Source: Salvia splendens
Lineage: Eukaryota > Streptophyta > Magnoliopsida > Lamiales > Lamiaceae
Length of the DNA: 64,000 nt
Reading direction: 5' to 3'
NCBI RefSeq assembly: GCF_004379255.2
Contig: NC_056040.1
Span: forward strand, 25,184,120-25,248,119
Part shown: piece after piece, positions 1 to 11,323 of the stretch
Position numbering within the stretch: the first letter of the stretch is position 1
How the letters are laid out: each line of letters begins with the position of its first letter
Position numbers and translations under genes: made by a program
The notes under the pieces: generated by a model
The model's input: only the letters and a program-made list of their open reading frames with translations
Databases searched by the model: none
What the model was told of the DNA's origin: nothing

Positions 1-1701
1 CCAAAATGGACACTTCGTTGCTTTTAGCGACAGGGGAAACTTTGAGGCCAACTACATACTCTACAAGATATTGAAACATGCAGTTGAATGAGCTTGTATC
101 TGCAGCATCACCACCTACCAGTAGCAAGTCAGAGTGTTAAGCTCATGGCCTGTAGCAAAATGAAGTGACATGATTCCTTTAAGGAAATACCTGAACTGTT
201 GGTCGTTCTTAGACAGCAGGCAGGCTGAATCATAATTATCAAATGTTAGGTGGTGAAGAATACATTTTAACCTGAATGTGTATAATTTAGGTACCTGCTG
301 GATGCTTGGGGCACCGCTGCTTTTGTCCCTAGGAACAAGTTGACCTGATGGATGGTCGACTTCAACATCAACATATGGAGCAGCTGCATGCTCACTAATA
401 TGGACATATTTACGTTTTTTTGATGATTTTGCAGGAGATGTTCCTTGCGATTGTTCCCCAGGGGTATTGTGTAAATTTTCCTGTCCAGTTTCCTTGGGCA
501 TAGTATAGCTTGAACATTTTTTGTCTTGGAGCCTTGAAATTTCTTCACTGAGTTCCTTATCTAAAAATGTTTAGGAAATATAGTAAGTAGTTAAAGATAT
601 TAGAGGACTTTGAACATTCAATGTTTGAAATTACGGACTTTTGAACACTCAATGTTAAAAATTATGTGCAAAGGGAGAGCTATAACTAGAGAATTCCTGT
701 TGAAAGCAGGAAGCATAATTTAGAAATGATAATCCAACCCTCAATCATTAAAGTAGTGCAGGTTAATTCATTAAAGAAGTCGGGTTAGAGTTCAAGAAAC
801 ATGATTCACTCCTTAGTAATTTGTGTGCATATATCCAGACCACGTCAGACTAAATCAAAGCAAAACGAAGCTTGTATACCTAGTTTTTGGCTCCAAATGG
901 AGAACTTTCACTTCTTGTGCCAGCAATTAAAAGGAAATTTACTACGGTATGTGAAATGATAACCACACAGAATGGCCAGTGGACTTCCTGTGCAGACATT
1001 CCCCTTCATTTTCCCATGTTGGGAAATGGAGAAGTGCAAGTTGATAATAGTAAAAATGTGATATCTAAAGTAAGTGAAGTAATTTTTTGCTCACTCTTTT
1101 GGTTCTCTTCCGCTAACAACTTTTGGAAGTGAATATGTTGTTCATGGAGCTTTTCATTCTCACTTTTCAAGTAATGGATCATTTCATCTGCAGCTGTATT
1201 GACAGATATATGGAGAGTTTAAATCAATTAGGTTAAACATGCTTTACTAATGCAAATAGAAGTACTACAAAATAATAATCTCATAACAGCAATGGTAAAA
1301 ACTGGAACTCACCATTCTTTAAAAGCAAAACTCAATCCAACCAAATTAATTACTTATAAAAGGCTAAAAATTGCAATGTTCAAGAGTTCCTTGTTTCAAG
1401 TGGCAAGAAAACACTGGGAACTAACTAACAAGTTACAAGTAATAAATGCTAACTGGCACATAAGCTCGAAACAAGGGGGAGATGCATATATTTTCCCATA
1501 CCAGCTTCATACTTCAAGAATTTCACTTCCTGCTCATAATTCAGCTCGTCAAACTGGTATTCTTTTTCCTTCTGCATCAGAAAACAGCAAGAACGTTAAT
1601 TTCAGTACAGATATACATAATTTTTTTATTAAACGAACGGGCATCAGAAAGACCTTCAGTTTGGTGTATTTGTCGTACAGCTTCGAGTAAAGAGCTTCCA
1701 T
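1..1701 (-). CDS. TTN9: TITAN9-like coiled-coil protein, 5' part (runs off left edge)
   Basis: Minus-strand gene with start codon at 1701. Exons I can join by splice sites and matching phase: 1701-1654 (reads MEALYSKLYDKYTKLK), 1571-1502, 1193-1095, 560-295, then about 225-191 and further exons to the window edge. The joined N-terminus is a charged coiled coil (…EEISRLQDKK…) followed by a Ser/Lys-rich stretch (SSKKRK, possible nuclear signal). The start is preceded by a good acceptor (ggatttcag), so the 5' UTR has an intron; the upstream UTR exon is near 1,950-2,050. The first exon and the coiled-coil phrasing match what I recall of Arabidopsis TTN9, a plant-specific protein whose loss disturbs endosperm and embryo divisions. 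The exon near 1-110 has an FQYLVEYVVGLKVS-like segment typical of the conserved C-terminal half. The 3' end lies outside the window, so intactness cannot be judged. Confidence 0.6.
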
Positions 1702-3409
1702 CTGAAATCCACACCAGAAAAAACCAAAAAAAAAAACCATCAAACCCTATCAACACAATTTCGCAATTCCAAGTCCAATTCATCCTGGTGCAAAACAGTG
1801 AGCTGGATGATGACAGAATTAACATAAAACTGCATCTGATGTAACAAATTCACAGGAAAATTGAAAATTTAAATCCTCACAACCAAAATTTTCGATAGCA
1901 AAAACCAAACTCTAATCTGGAAAATGGCGTGAAATTTAGTCACACACCTTTGATGGAATGAATACCTTTCGGTAAATGCTTTCGCGATCCACACACGCAC
2001 CAACAAGCTTAGATCTGCAAACGTAGAGGTTTTTTAGCGGGATTCACTTTCCCGTTTCGAAGAATTTGAATGTACACTCGATAATTCAAAATCGAATTTT
2101 ATTTTTGTTGGAATATTAATATACAGAAAGGCCCAATATCCCTTTACTCACTTTATGTATGGCCCAATTATTGTATATATGTCCAATAACTTTACCAGCC
2201 CAATAAAAATTTAAAACAAATAATGCCAAAAGTAGCCTAAGATCATCAATGAAATTGATGATGGGAGCTCAATAATTTTGCTTATTGCTAAATCATAATG
2301 ACAGATTCAGGTAAAGTTCAATTGGGATCGACCAACCTCATTGTGGGGTTTAAATTTTGTATTAAATTCGATTTTTGAAATATTGCCTATGATGTGAGCA
2401 AGACAAGAACAGAAGGAATCAAAAAGAATAAAATGAATTATTTACTGTTCTTTGTCTCTTTTATTCATAAAAAGAATAAATGTAGAATACATTGAAACTA
2501 AGGTTATCCACAACTCATCTCTTAAATTCAGTACATCACTGTTCTATATCATTTTTACCTTATTTCTTGTTTACAGAAATATAACTCATTTTCCATCAAT
2601 TACCTATTTCACTATTCATGGTCTGACTACTTTATGTTTTTTCATTTTTTTTCCCAACCAATAATATTGCAGAGGTTGTTAGTTCAAATTATTTTTAGGA
2701 AAACTAATAACACTGATTTGGTACAACAGTAAATAAGATCTAATATTGAAACGAATCATTAATGCTATCTACTAAGTGAAATCGTATGAGAAAATTTTCA
2801 TTTCTTAATTATTGAATATAATGATTAAAAAGTGAATACACGTGTATGCTACACAATCATTACTTTACATAATTACATTGGATACATGCACTTTCCTTTC
2901 TTTTTCTTTTTGGAAGAGATGTGGAGCAGCCATGTATTCAATGTATTTAAAATTTAAATGATCACCTATTGTAATTTATAAGTCTGAACTACATTTTATA
3001 ACTATAATACAGAGATACACATTTATAAATTTTATTTTTAAAATATTGTTTATGTTTCTATACTTTACATTTTGCTTTGTTAAAATGCTTTTATACTTTT
3101 TCAATATTTTTTTCGGACAAAAATGCCCCAAAATACCATACACCACTAAACCAATTCGTTAAGCTTTACTGACTAATTACTAGTATAATGATGTATTTAA
3201 TGTGAATTTTATCTTCTACCTAATTTCAAATTAAACATTAGCTGTTGGTATTTAGCTTATCAATATTTCTACTTGTCCAGATGCTTTCCAATTAGCTCCA
3301 AGTTTTAATTTATAGTGTATAAGGTACATCAAGATTATACTTGGCAAATCAATTTTATTAGTTTCATTTTTATATTATACATCTACATAAATATATATAA
3401 TTATATTAA

Positions 3410-4061
3410 GGTGTGTGTTATATTGTTAACTCATCTTTAAATTGCTAACTACTCCACAACTAAATGATAGTCATTAGATTTTTAATCAAGAGCCAAGATT
3501 ATTCAACTCCGAGTATCAATACATTGAACGAAAAATGTCAATTAGGATATTTATGTCAATTAACAATAAATTAGCTGTATCTTTTGAAAAATAGGAGTAT
3601 CTTAAAACTTAAAATGCATATAACTATCTCGATTAAATTTTTTTTTCACACAACATATATCAATTTAAAGATAATTTTATAAGGATTTTAACGAGATCCT
3701 ACATGCAGATGTTTTGATGTCAAAATTTGATATTGTTTTCGTAAATTTTCATAATATTTCGACAACAGTTTAATATCAATATAACTAACATAATACGTCA
3801 ACTTAATACATGTAAAATGTCAAAATATTAAACTTAGTTGACATATTCAAAAGTCAAAACATGATTTTGATATGTTTAATTTCTGTGTTGATATTTTGAT
3901 CTAAAATCCTAAATTTAGAGTTGTTATTATCTGTTAAATATTAAAAAATAAAAAACAAATGTACATATGACAATTTATAGACCATTAAATCTTTAAAATC
4001 TTTTAGTATTAAATTAGTTATAGTTAGCAATTAATAGGTGAGTTAACAATGAATTACACCC
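3410..4061. mobile_element. MITE-like element with ~40-bp imperfect terminal inverted repeats
   Basis: The left end (3410 onward, GGTGTGTGTTATATTGTTAA then CTCA…TTGCTAACT) is matched in inverted orientation by the right end (…AGTTAGCAATTAATAGGTGAG then TTAACAATGAATTACACCC at 4061). No coding capacity. The same left-end motif recurs at about 56,933 beside a hairpin, so this is a dispersed family. I could not define a clean target-site duplication. Confidence 0.5.
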
Positions 4062-4065
4062 GTTA

Positions 4066-4142
4066 TATCAATCCCTCGTGATTTAATATAATCATCTATG
4101 ATATATCAATCCCTCGTAATTTAATATAATCATCTATGATAT
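4066..4142. repeat. Tandem duplication, 38-bp unit x2
   Basis: ATATCAATCCCTCGT…TCATCTATGAT is repeated head to tail; CCCTCG recurs at 4073 and 4111. The copies differ by about one base, so the duplication is recent. Confidence 0.85.
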
Positions 4143-4376
4143 CCAATTGATATATTAATTATGCAAATGATGCTATAATATAATCAAATATTAAAAGGGC
4201 TTTTCTCTGTTTTTATAGATATTTTTAAACATACTCTTAGTAAAAGGATGTCTCAATTATGAAAAATTGAAAGATTAAACAATTTACGAAGTTTTAAATA
4301 TCAAATCAAAATCACATATCACGCCAAAATCACCAAATGATAATTATCTCTCGAAAACGATAGACCTATGCCCATT

Positions 4377-4475
4377 TATTCATAAGCGATAAAAAAAAAG
4401 TAAAATAAGAGATAAAAGAAAAAAAATGTATTCATAAGCGATAAAAAAAGTAAAATAAGAGATAAAAGAAAAATA
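4377..4475. repeat. Tandem duplication, ~52-bp unit x2
   Basis: TTATTCATAAGCGAT followed by an A-rich AGTAAAATAAGAGATAAAAG block occurs twice (TTCATAAGCG at 4379 and 4431). It lies about 270 bp upstream of the presumed transcription start of the next gene. Confidence 0.8.
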
Positions 4476-5228
4476 AAAATTAAATTATTTATGTTATCAT
4501 AAATGGAATTATTCTTATAATATGGTATGGTAATGCGACTGAAATAATGGTAGAAGGGAATAATAAGTTAGCCTCTTAAAAAACTGTAAATAGAGCTATA
4601 GCCCAATATAGTGACGTAAAAATGTTGGGACGTGAAATGGAAACGAAGAATGAGTAAAGTGGTAAAATAAATAATTGGGGAAAATTTTACTGAAATTTCA
4701 GTTTTCAAACTGCAAATTTGCAGTTGAAAGTTGTAAAGCTAATTGACAACATCACCTCTCTGACTCTCTCTCTCTTCCATTGGAGGCTTCATCTTCATGT
4801 GCACCACCGACTGTAAGTTGCTGCTGCGATGCATTTCGATTGTATGGAGATAATAGCTAGTAATTTTCAGTAGCATTTTGTTGCTTGTGTAAATTTTGCA
4901 TTCTGCCTTCGATTTCGTGATTTTACTGCCTGTTTCTCCTTGCATGAGCGATTTTCACTAGAGTTAGTTCGCGTGATGATTGTGTGCCCTTTTCAGTTTA
5001 TGAGTGTGGAAAATTTCCTTCAGAATGGTTGAAATTTTGATGATAGAGGAACTCGTTCATTTTCTCAGCACTCGTGATTATGTGTGGTGTATTTGTATAG
5101 GATGATTACTACGCATTCTGGTAGTGAAATGCGTGACTCTTCAATTGGATCTCTGATTCATATGCTAATCTACCGTACAGATCAGTTGTGACTCGTTTGT
5201 TTTCATTTAGATTCAAGGTTCGTTAGCC

Positions 5229-8200
5229 ATGGATTTATCTCTTCCAGACTCATTAGACGATGTAACATCCTGTAAGTATCCTCAGTGACACTACAGATCG
5301 AAGCTGCTTGTTGGATAAAGTGATCTAAAATCAACTATTCAAGTTGCTATCTGCTTTGTTTTCGCCTTTGATTTGGTGTGAGCTTTGTTTTGGATGCTAT
5401 GATTGTCATTTATTTGATGAAATTTTGTCTGTAGTTGCATCCAAGACCGGATACCATACTCAAGACGATTTGATGAGCGACTTTTCGCCTTTTCATGGGC
5501 ATGGTAAGTCAACGTTTAAAAGCTCTGGTTACTACTCTTCACTCTGAACTAATATATTCGTTTGCTTATATTTTGTTGCTGAAGATATACTGGAGGAAGA
5601 TGCTTTGAATGAGAAATCTTGTATGCAAGTGCTGAAGATATGGATTGACAAAGCAGATGAAGATATTGTAAAACTTGAAGAAGATATATTGATGCTTCAG
5701 TGCCAACTGGCTTGGGATGATGAGAAGTGGTCTAAACAGTGCACTGTTTCTTTGAGAGAAAAGACTGATCATCTTGATATTTTGATACAACGCTTGAAGA
5801 AGGACAATAATGGAAACAACATCCAATCAGAAACTGAGGAACTTCCACCAAGATTACATGATCTTCTGAAGCCTTTGATGGAAAGTTACTTAGCAAAGAG
5901 TGAGCAAGTAATAGTCATAAGCCTTTTTAATCACTATGTTGCAAATATTATTTGAATTGATCATGATTGAAATGCATCATCATTATCTAAGTTTATCATC
6001 ACCATTTGTTTTAGCAGCCTCATTTTATTTAAATGATGAACAGGCAGAAACCAGTATGCCACAGATGCCTGTTCCACCGGATGTTGAACATAACAAGAAA
6101 ACAGAAGAAAATGCATCCACCATCATGCTCAAAACCTATGAGAGAAAGGGCAAGTCCACAGAGCTTGAAGATAAGAAAATATGCCTTCCCCAACAAGTAA
6201 CTTCAAATCATCAACTTTGTTCTCTTTATGTACTCCAATACTGGTCATGTATATCGATATGGGAGTTACATCTTGATCTCATTTGAGGCCTAAACTTCGT
6301 TTTTACTCCTGTCTCTGTTTTTTTAGGCAACATATTTGCCAAATTCCCAGTAATCCCAGTGTTATCTAGTTTTCTTTCATTCTTCATATTTGTAGTATAT
6401 TTACACATAAATCAATGTATTCACAGTCCAAACCTCAGTGCAGATGCTCCAGGTTTGATACTATGCTTAATCAATGAATAGTCTGTTTGGAAGTAACTGT
6501 AGTCTCTTTGGCAATTATCGTGGTTGAAATGGGAAAATTCCAAATTGCATACATTCTGTCGAATGAATCTTTTTGTTTATCATGCTTGATTGAACATTGT
6601 TTAAAAATAAGGGTTTCACCTCAAAGGTCTGCGTGTACACAGAAGAAAGATGCAGTTATCAGAAACTTTGATGCAAGTGCTGACAAGTGTACAAGCGACG
6701 AGGTCTCTGAAAAGGTAGTAAATAAGCCAAGCACTCTAGAACGAAGGAGAATGCCAAATTTGCTCCACACACAGTTAGAGGTAATGAAATTGTGTCTTCT
6801 TCGAGCGCAGTTTAGATAACAGTCATTTGATAACTCACTATGCCTTTCAGCTACCAGATCCCATGGTGAAGGAATTAAGTGCAAGTATGTCTGTAGAGAA
6901 AGCTACATCAAGGGAAATTGAAGAGAAGAAAAATAACTACGACAAGGCTAGCTCAGAGGCAAAAGTCATTCGAGGCAAGATTCGACATAAAATCAAGGTG
7001 ACAGTTTGACATAATATGATTGTTCCATAGTACATCAGTTGTCTATATCTAGCTAATATACAGCCAATTTGATACACCTAAATCATGGCCTAAGATACAT
7101 TCAAGATCTGAAATGGTTATAAACTTGGCCTTGAATGCTCCAATTTCGACTAATTAAGAAATCTTGGATTTTAGGCGGATTACGTGAAAGCCAGAACTGA
7201 ACCTTTGAGTAAGGCAGGGAAATCAAGGGTGTCATACGAGCGCTCTATCTGTGAGAATCCACTCTCTGTTAAGCCTTCAGTGAAAACAGTGAAAACGAAA
7301 GGAAGAAATACAAAAATTTTACAAATACAAGCAGCAGTGAAGGATCTTGCAACAGAAATGAAGAACCCCTCATTGAATGACAGAACCAAGCAAGTGAACA
7401 GTGCAAGAATGGAATCGGAGGAGTGTCAAATTCAAGTGCAACAGAAGGCAAGCAAGGAATGGCAACAAATTGTTCAAAACCCACAGCCAGTAGTACATGA
7501 AGTACACGTGATGGTGGCGAAAAATGATGGAGTTTCAAAAAAAGAAACTGAGCAGCAGGTGAGTAAAAACGATGTTGCTGGCCTATCAGAAGGCACTGCA
7601 GCATCAAATTTGTTTCCACAAGAGCCTCTGAGTGCACAAACCACAAGCCAGAAAGGAGGTCTCAAAATCTCTCTGATGAAACATGCTAAGACCAAGTGTG
7701 ATGCCTCAAATAGCACGGCTGAGGAAGCCACAGATGGGGCGAAGAACGTGCCTCATAATCCGCCATCTTCATGCATGAAGACTACTGAGAAATTATCACT
7801 TAGCAATCTCAAGGCCATTGCAAAGAGTCGAAAGATACGCGGCCCCTGCTCATTGAATGACAGAACCAAGCAAGTGAACAGTGAAAGAATGGAATCGGAG
7901 GAGTGTCAAATTCAAGTGCAACAGAAGGAAAGCAAGGAATGGCAACAAATTGTTCAAAACCCACAGCCAGTAGTACATGAAGTACACGTGATGGGGGCGA
8001 AAAAAGATGGAGTTTCAAAAAAAGAAACTGAGCAGCAGGTGAGTAAAAACGATGTAGCTGGCCCATCAGAAGGCACTGCAGCATCAAATTTGTTGTCACA
8101 AGAGCCTCTGAGTTCACAAATCTCCCTGATGAAACATGCTAAGATGAAGTGTGATGCCTCAAATAGCATGGCTGAGGACGCCACAGCTGGGGCGAAGAAC

Positions 8201-8347
8201 GTGCCCCATAATCCGCCGGCTTCATGCATCAAGACTATGGAGAAATTATCACTTAGCAATCTCAGGGCCATTGCAAAGAGTCGAAAGACACGCGGCTACT
8301 CTAGACTTAAGAAGGAAGAGCTGCTAAAACTTCTTGGCTGCGAGTGA
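5229..8347 (+). CDS. Coiled-coil protein with C-terminal Rho_N/SAP-like motif, 8 exons, internally duplicated
   Basis: Exons 5229-5271, 5435-5503, 5585-5907, 6044-6196, 6427-6452, 6627-6780, 6851-6997 and 7175-8347 join in phase and give about 695 aa. The 26-nt exon 5 is needed to keep frame between exons 4 and 6. The start (MDLSLPDSLDDVTS) follows a 5' UTR intron. Residues ~45-140 form an acidic coiled coil (KIWIDKADEDIVKLEEDILM). The C-terminus (LSLSNLRAIAKSRKTRGYSR then LKKEELLKLLG) resembles the helix-extended-helix Rho_N/SAP-like motif of plant BP-73 and RHON1 proteins, which bind nucleic acid. The last exon carries two copies of a ~160-residue block, each with this motif; only the second motif is complete. 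No transit peptide is obvious, so a nuclear role is as likely as an organellar one. I cannot name an Arabidopsis orthologue. Confidence 0.82.
7370..8296 (+). repeat. 480-bp tandem duplication within the last coding exon
   Basis: Copy 1 (7370-7842) and copy 2 (7850-8296) both start LNDRTKQVNS and end LSLSNL(K/R)AIAKSRK. They are nearly identical in DNA and stay in frame. Copy 2 lacks 27 bp (nine codons, TTSQKGGLK in copy 1). In copy 1 the Rho_N-like motif is cut after KIRG and runs straight into the start of copy 2. Confidence 0.95.
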
Positions 8348-10614
8348 TTGTTACTGTGGTAACTCGTGCATTTCTCTCCCTTTGTCATTTTTGATCTAAT
8401 TTGTCTTTGCACATTAAGCATTCTTATTCATCTCTTTTGCAGGACATCATATGTAAATACAATCTAAGCCCTGATCCTGACTCATACAAGACAGAAAAAG
8501 GTGTGTGTTTTTTCTCCGACTGTGGATACGACAACAATGCAGAGAAGCAACTGATAGATAATAGTAATTCAATACATGTTAAGTCCATTACTACAAATTT
8601 ATAGTTGAGCTCAGGATTGACTTCAATACATGCAATATAGCTCAGGAATTGCATTTTCTATCTAGTTTACTAATTGGCTGCAATGGTTAATCTGAAAGCA
8701 AAACATGCATTTTGGTTTCTTTACTATGGTTTCGTTACAATAAACTATGCGTTGGAACGAAGTACTCCACGTTTAATAATTGGCAATCTATTAGTTTACC
8801 AGATCACTGTTAAGCCCATAAAAGTTAGCAAAACTAAGGTTTCCAGATCATCATCTGTAGTATAAATTGATCATTTGACAAAAGAAGGTCGAACATTAGT
8901 TTTCATTTTTCCGGTTAACCAGTCCAGTAACGAACACTACCTTCTCTCTTTCAGCAAGCTGCGATGCAACCAACTTGAGCTGATTCCGCTGCCATTTTAT
9001 CTTTGTTACCCTTTCTTAATAATGAGAAACAATTTGAAAGAATTGAGTCGACTACTAGAACTCAAATAGTTGCTTTAGAAAAACAATACTCCATCCATCC
9101 TATAAAAATATGAATATTTAAAATGACACTGGTTTTAATATAAAATTGATAAAGTAAAAAGGTAGAAAGAAAAGTATGATAGTGAAAAATGAGTCTCACT
9201 TCATGAAAGCAAAAGAAATTTTTTTAAAATAGAAGTTTCTATGTCTATAAAATTATTTCTTTACGGGACAAACATTTACTGTTTAATTTATATTGCTTTT
9301 GTATTTTTATTTTTGAATTAAAATCAATTTTATTGATACGATGAGATCTAAATATGCGGAGTATCATTTTCATTGCATCGGCGGATAGGACTTAGGAGGA
9401 GCCTATGGGATATTTCATCATTAAAAAAAAAATTGGTTGGTGTATTATTGTGGTTATTAATCAATTCAAATACAAATTTATTAATATACATTTTTTAATT
9501 TCAACTGAAAAATGGGTCCCGTTAATTTAGAATTTTTGACTTGGTGGGTCAGTCTAATTTAGTAGGAGTAACTTTATAATTAATCTATACGAAACGGTTG
9601 AGTAGGAAAATTTGTCTGTATTAGTAAATGAATATTCACAGCTCCAACTCTTAACCTCAGAAATTAGGTCTTATCTGATTGTGCTTAGTCTGTTTGAAAA
9701 TTACTAGTAGTTTAATTCTTAATATGGGTGTCTTGATTTGGATATTTTGATAGAGCAACACAAGTTTCTTGATTAGTTTTTGCTTCTTCATATTTATTGT
9801 TGTTGGAGTAGTTGGTGATTGTAGTGAAAGATCATGTATATACAACTCCAAATTGTGGGATTCTTGTTGAAATTTGATCTGCTTCTATTTGTAAAAGATG
9901 GTTAGAAACATTCAAACATTGAAGTTGCAAGAAACTACTCGTACTTAAACCGGGTGGTGCAGAGGAGGAGAAGCTAGATGAGATGAGATGAGCTTCGTAG
10001 AATTCTTGGCGATTATTGGCATCGGAGGGAGGCACAAAAGTAGATCAAGTTTTTGAGCGAAAAGCTCCGGCCACTAAAGTATGTCATTAATTGCCTCGTT
10101 CATCGACCATCGCATGCGCTACCATGCCCAAGCACTTAAGTGCATGTTAAATTAGCACAAGATAATTAATTAAGATTGGCTTTAAGATAAGGATATGCTA
10201 TATCACCTTTTTGGGTTGTTAAACAATTCACCATTTTAAACTAATTCGCTCCAGGCCCCAGCGAGTCGAGATGGGCTTTGATGGCCTAACATGACCTTAT
10301 TTTATCTACCAAACAACCAAATAATCCATATAACTCATATATTTGGTCTTATCTAGACTACCAAATAAGCACTAAGTTGTAATGCCATGGCGCCTGAATT
10401 GAACCCAAAATAGTATGTACAAGGAAGGCAATAGAAGTTGGAGTTGGCTACTGTATTTCATCTGCATTTTCCTCTTGTGTTTTCTACTTACCTTCATGCA
10501 CAGAGGTATGCTTGTATGATTAAAAGTTGAAAAAAGACTTGTCAATAGTTGCGTTTGAATGTGATGTTTGATAAATTTACAAGCATTTCAAACCATATTA
10601 AATACTCCTTCTGT
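8348..10614. other. Intergenic region, 3' flank of the Rho_N-motif gene
   Basis: The first ~300 bases are probably 3' UTR. After that I see no gene. A weak MITE-like stretch runs about 9088-9364 (begins ACTCCATCCATCC, ends GCGGAGT). Minus-strand open frames at 9657-10035 are short and unrecognised. Confidence 0.5.
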
Positions 10615-10616
10615 TA

Positions 10617-10844
10617 CTCCCTCCGTCCCAAGATATTTGATTGACTTCTTTTTTGCACTCGTTTTAAAAGAATTGCAATAAATAGTTAGAGTGGATAAAT
10701 AGTAACGTAAAAGCAAGAATAATGTAGAGTAATGTAGATTATTCTCTCTTTTACGTTATTATTTATTCACTCTAACTATTTATTGCAATTCTTTAAAAAT
10801 GAGTGCAAAAAAGAAGTCAATCAAATATCTTGGGACGAAGAGAG
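10617..10844. mobile_element. Stowaway-type MITE (228 bp, near-perfect hairpin)
   Basis: Starts CTCCCTCCGTCCCAAGATAT and ends with its near-perfect inverse (…TCTTGGGACGAAGAGAG), flanked by TA on both sides (10615-10616 and 10845-10846), the Tc1/mariner target duplication. The two halves are complementary over about 100 bp each, so a transcript would fold into one long hairpin. Confidence 0.92.
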
Positions 10845-11323
10845 TATTTTTTAGGCATAATATTTAAGAAAGTACGAGTAATAGTTATAAAATTATTTGG
10901 AGAGATAATAAAATAAAAGAATAGGAAAAAATAAAGTAAGAAAAAGTAAATACGGAGTATATTTATTTTTGGTAAAATAAAAAATGATTGGGATGTCTAA
11001 AACAATATGAATAATTTATGACAGGATGGAGGGAGTGTGAGTTTGATATAGTTTTAAAAACACCATTTTAAGAATCTTTCTCTCAGAAAGATAAATAATA
11101 GGAGTAGTAATAATAAAATTAATACTAGTCTTGGTCAATTTTAATCAGACTTATATAGATAATGGCCAAATTGGGAATACTAAACTCGTTACCGTATAAT
11201 AAAAAGAAGTCAATGTATATTAAAACGTTAACTTATACGACAATGCAGTTGGTCCACGTGGGGGGCTGCACGTTTAAATCACTACGTGTTCATTTGTAAG
11301 CGTCGCCATTAATTGGTTGTTTA

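Larger units (their letters stand above)
2050..4738. other. AT-rich intergenic region between divergent genes
   Basis: No convincing coding sequence; short open frames here are AT-rich and lack codon structure. It separates the divergently oriented TTN9-like gene (minus) from the Rho_N-motif gene (plus), so it should hold both promoters. It contains a MITE-like element (3410-4061) and two short tandem duplications (4066-4142, 4377-4475). The 5' UTR of the plus gene probably begins near 4,740. Confidence 0.6.

Noticed and set aside
887..1132. Plus-strand open frame of 81 codons near the left end
   Set aside because: It is antisense to TTN9-like exon 3 and its intron. The minus-strand exon joins its neighbours in phase, so the plus frame is a shadow.
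9657..10035. Minus-strand frames with Ser-rich peptide
   Set aside because: No homology recognised, no splice support, and AT-rich intergenic context.
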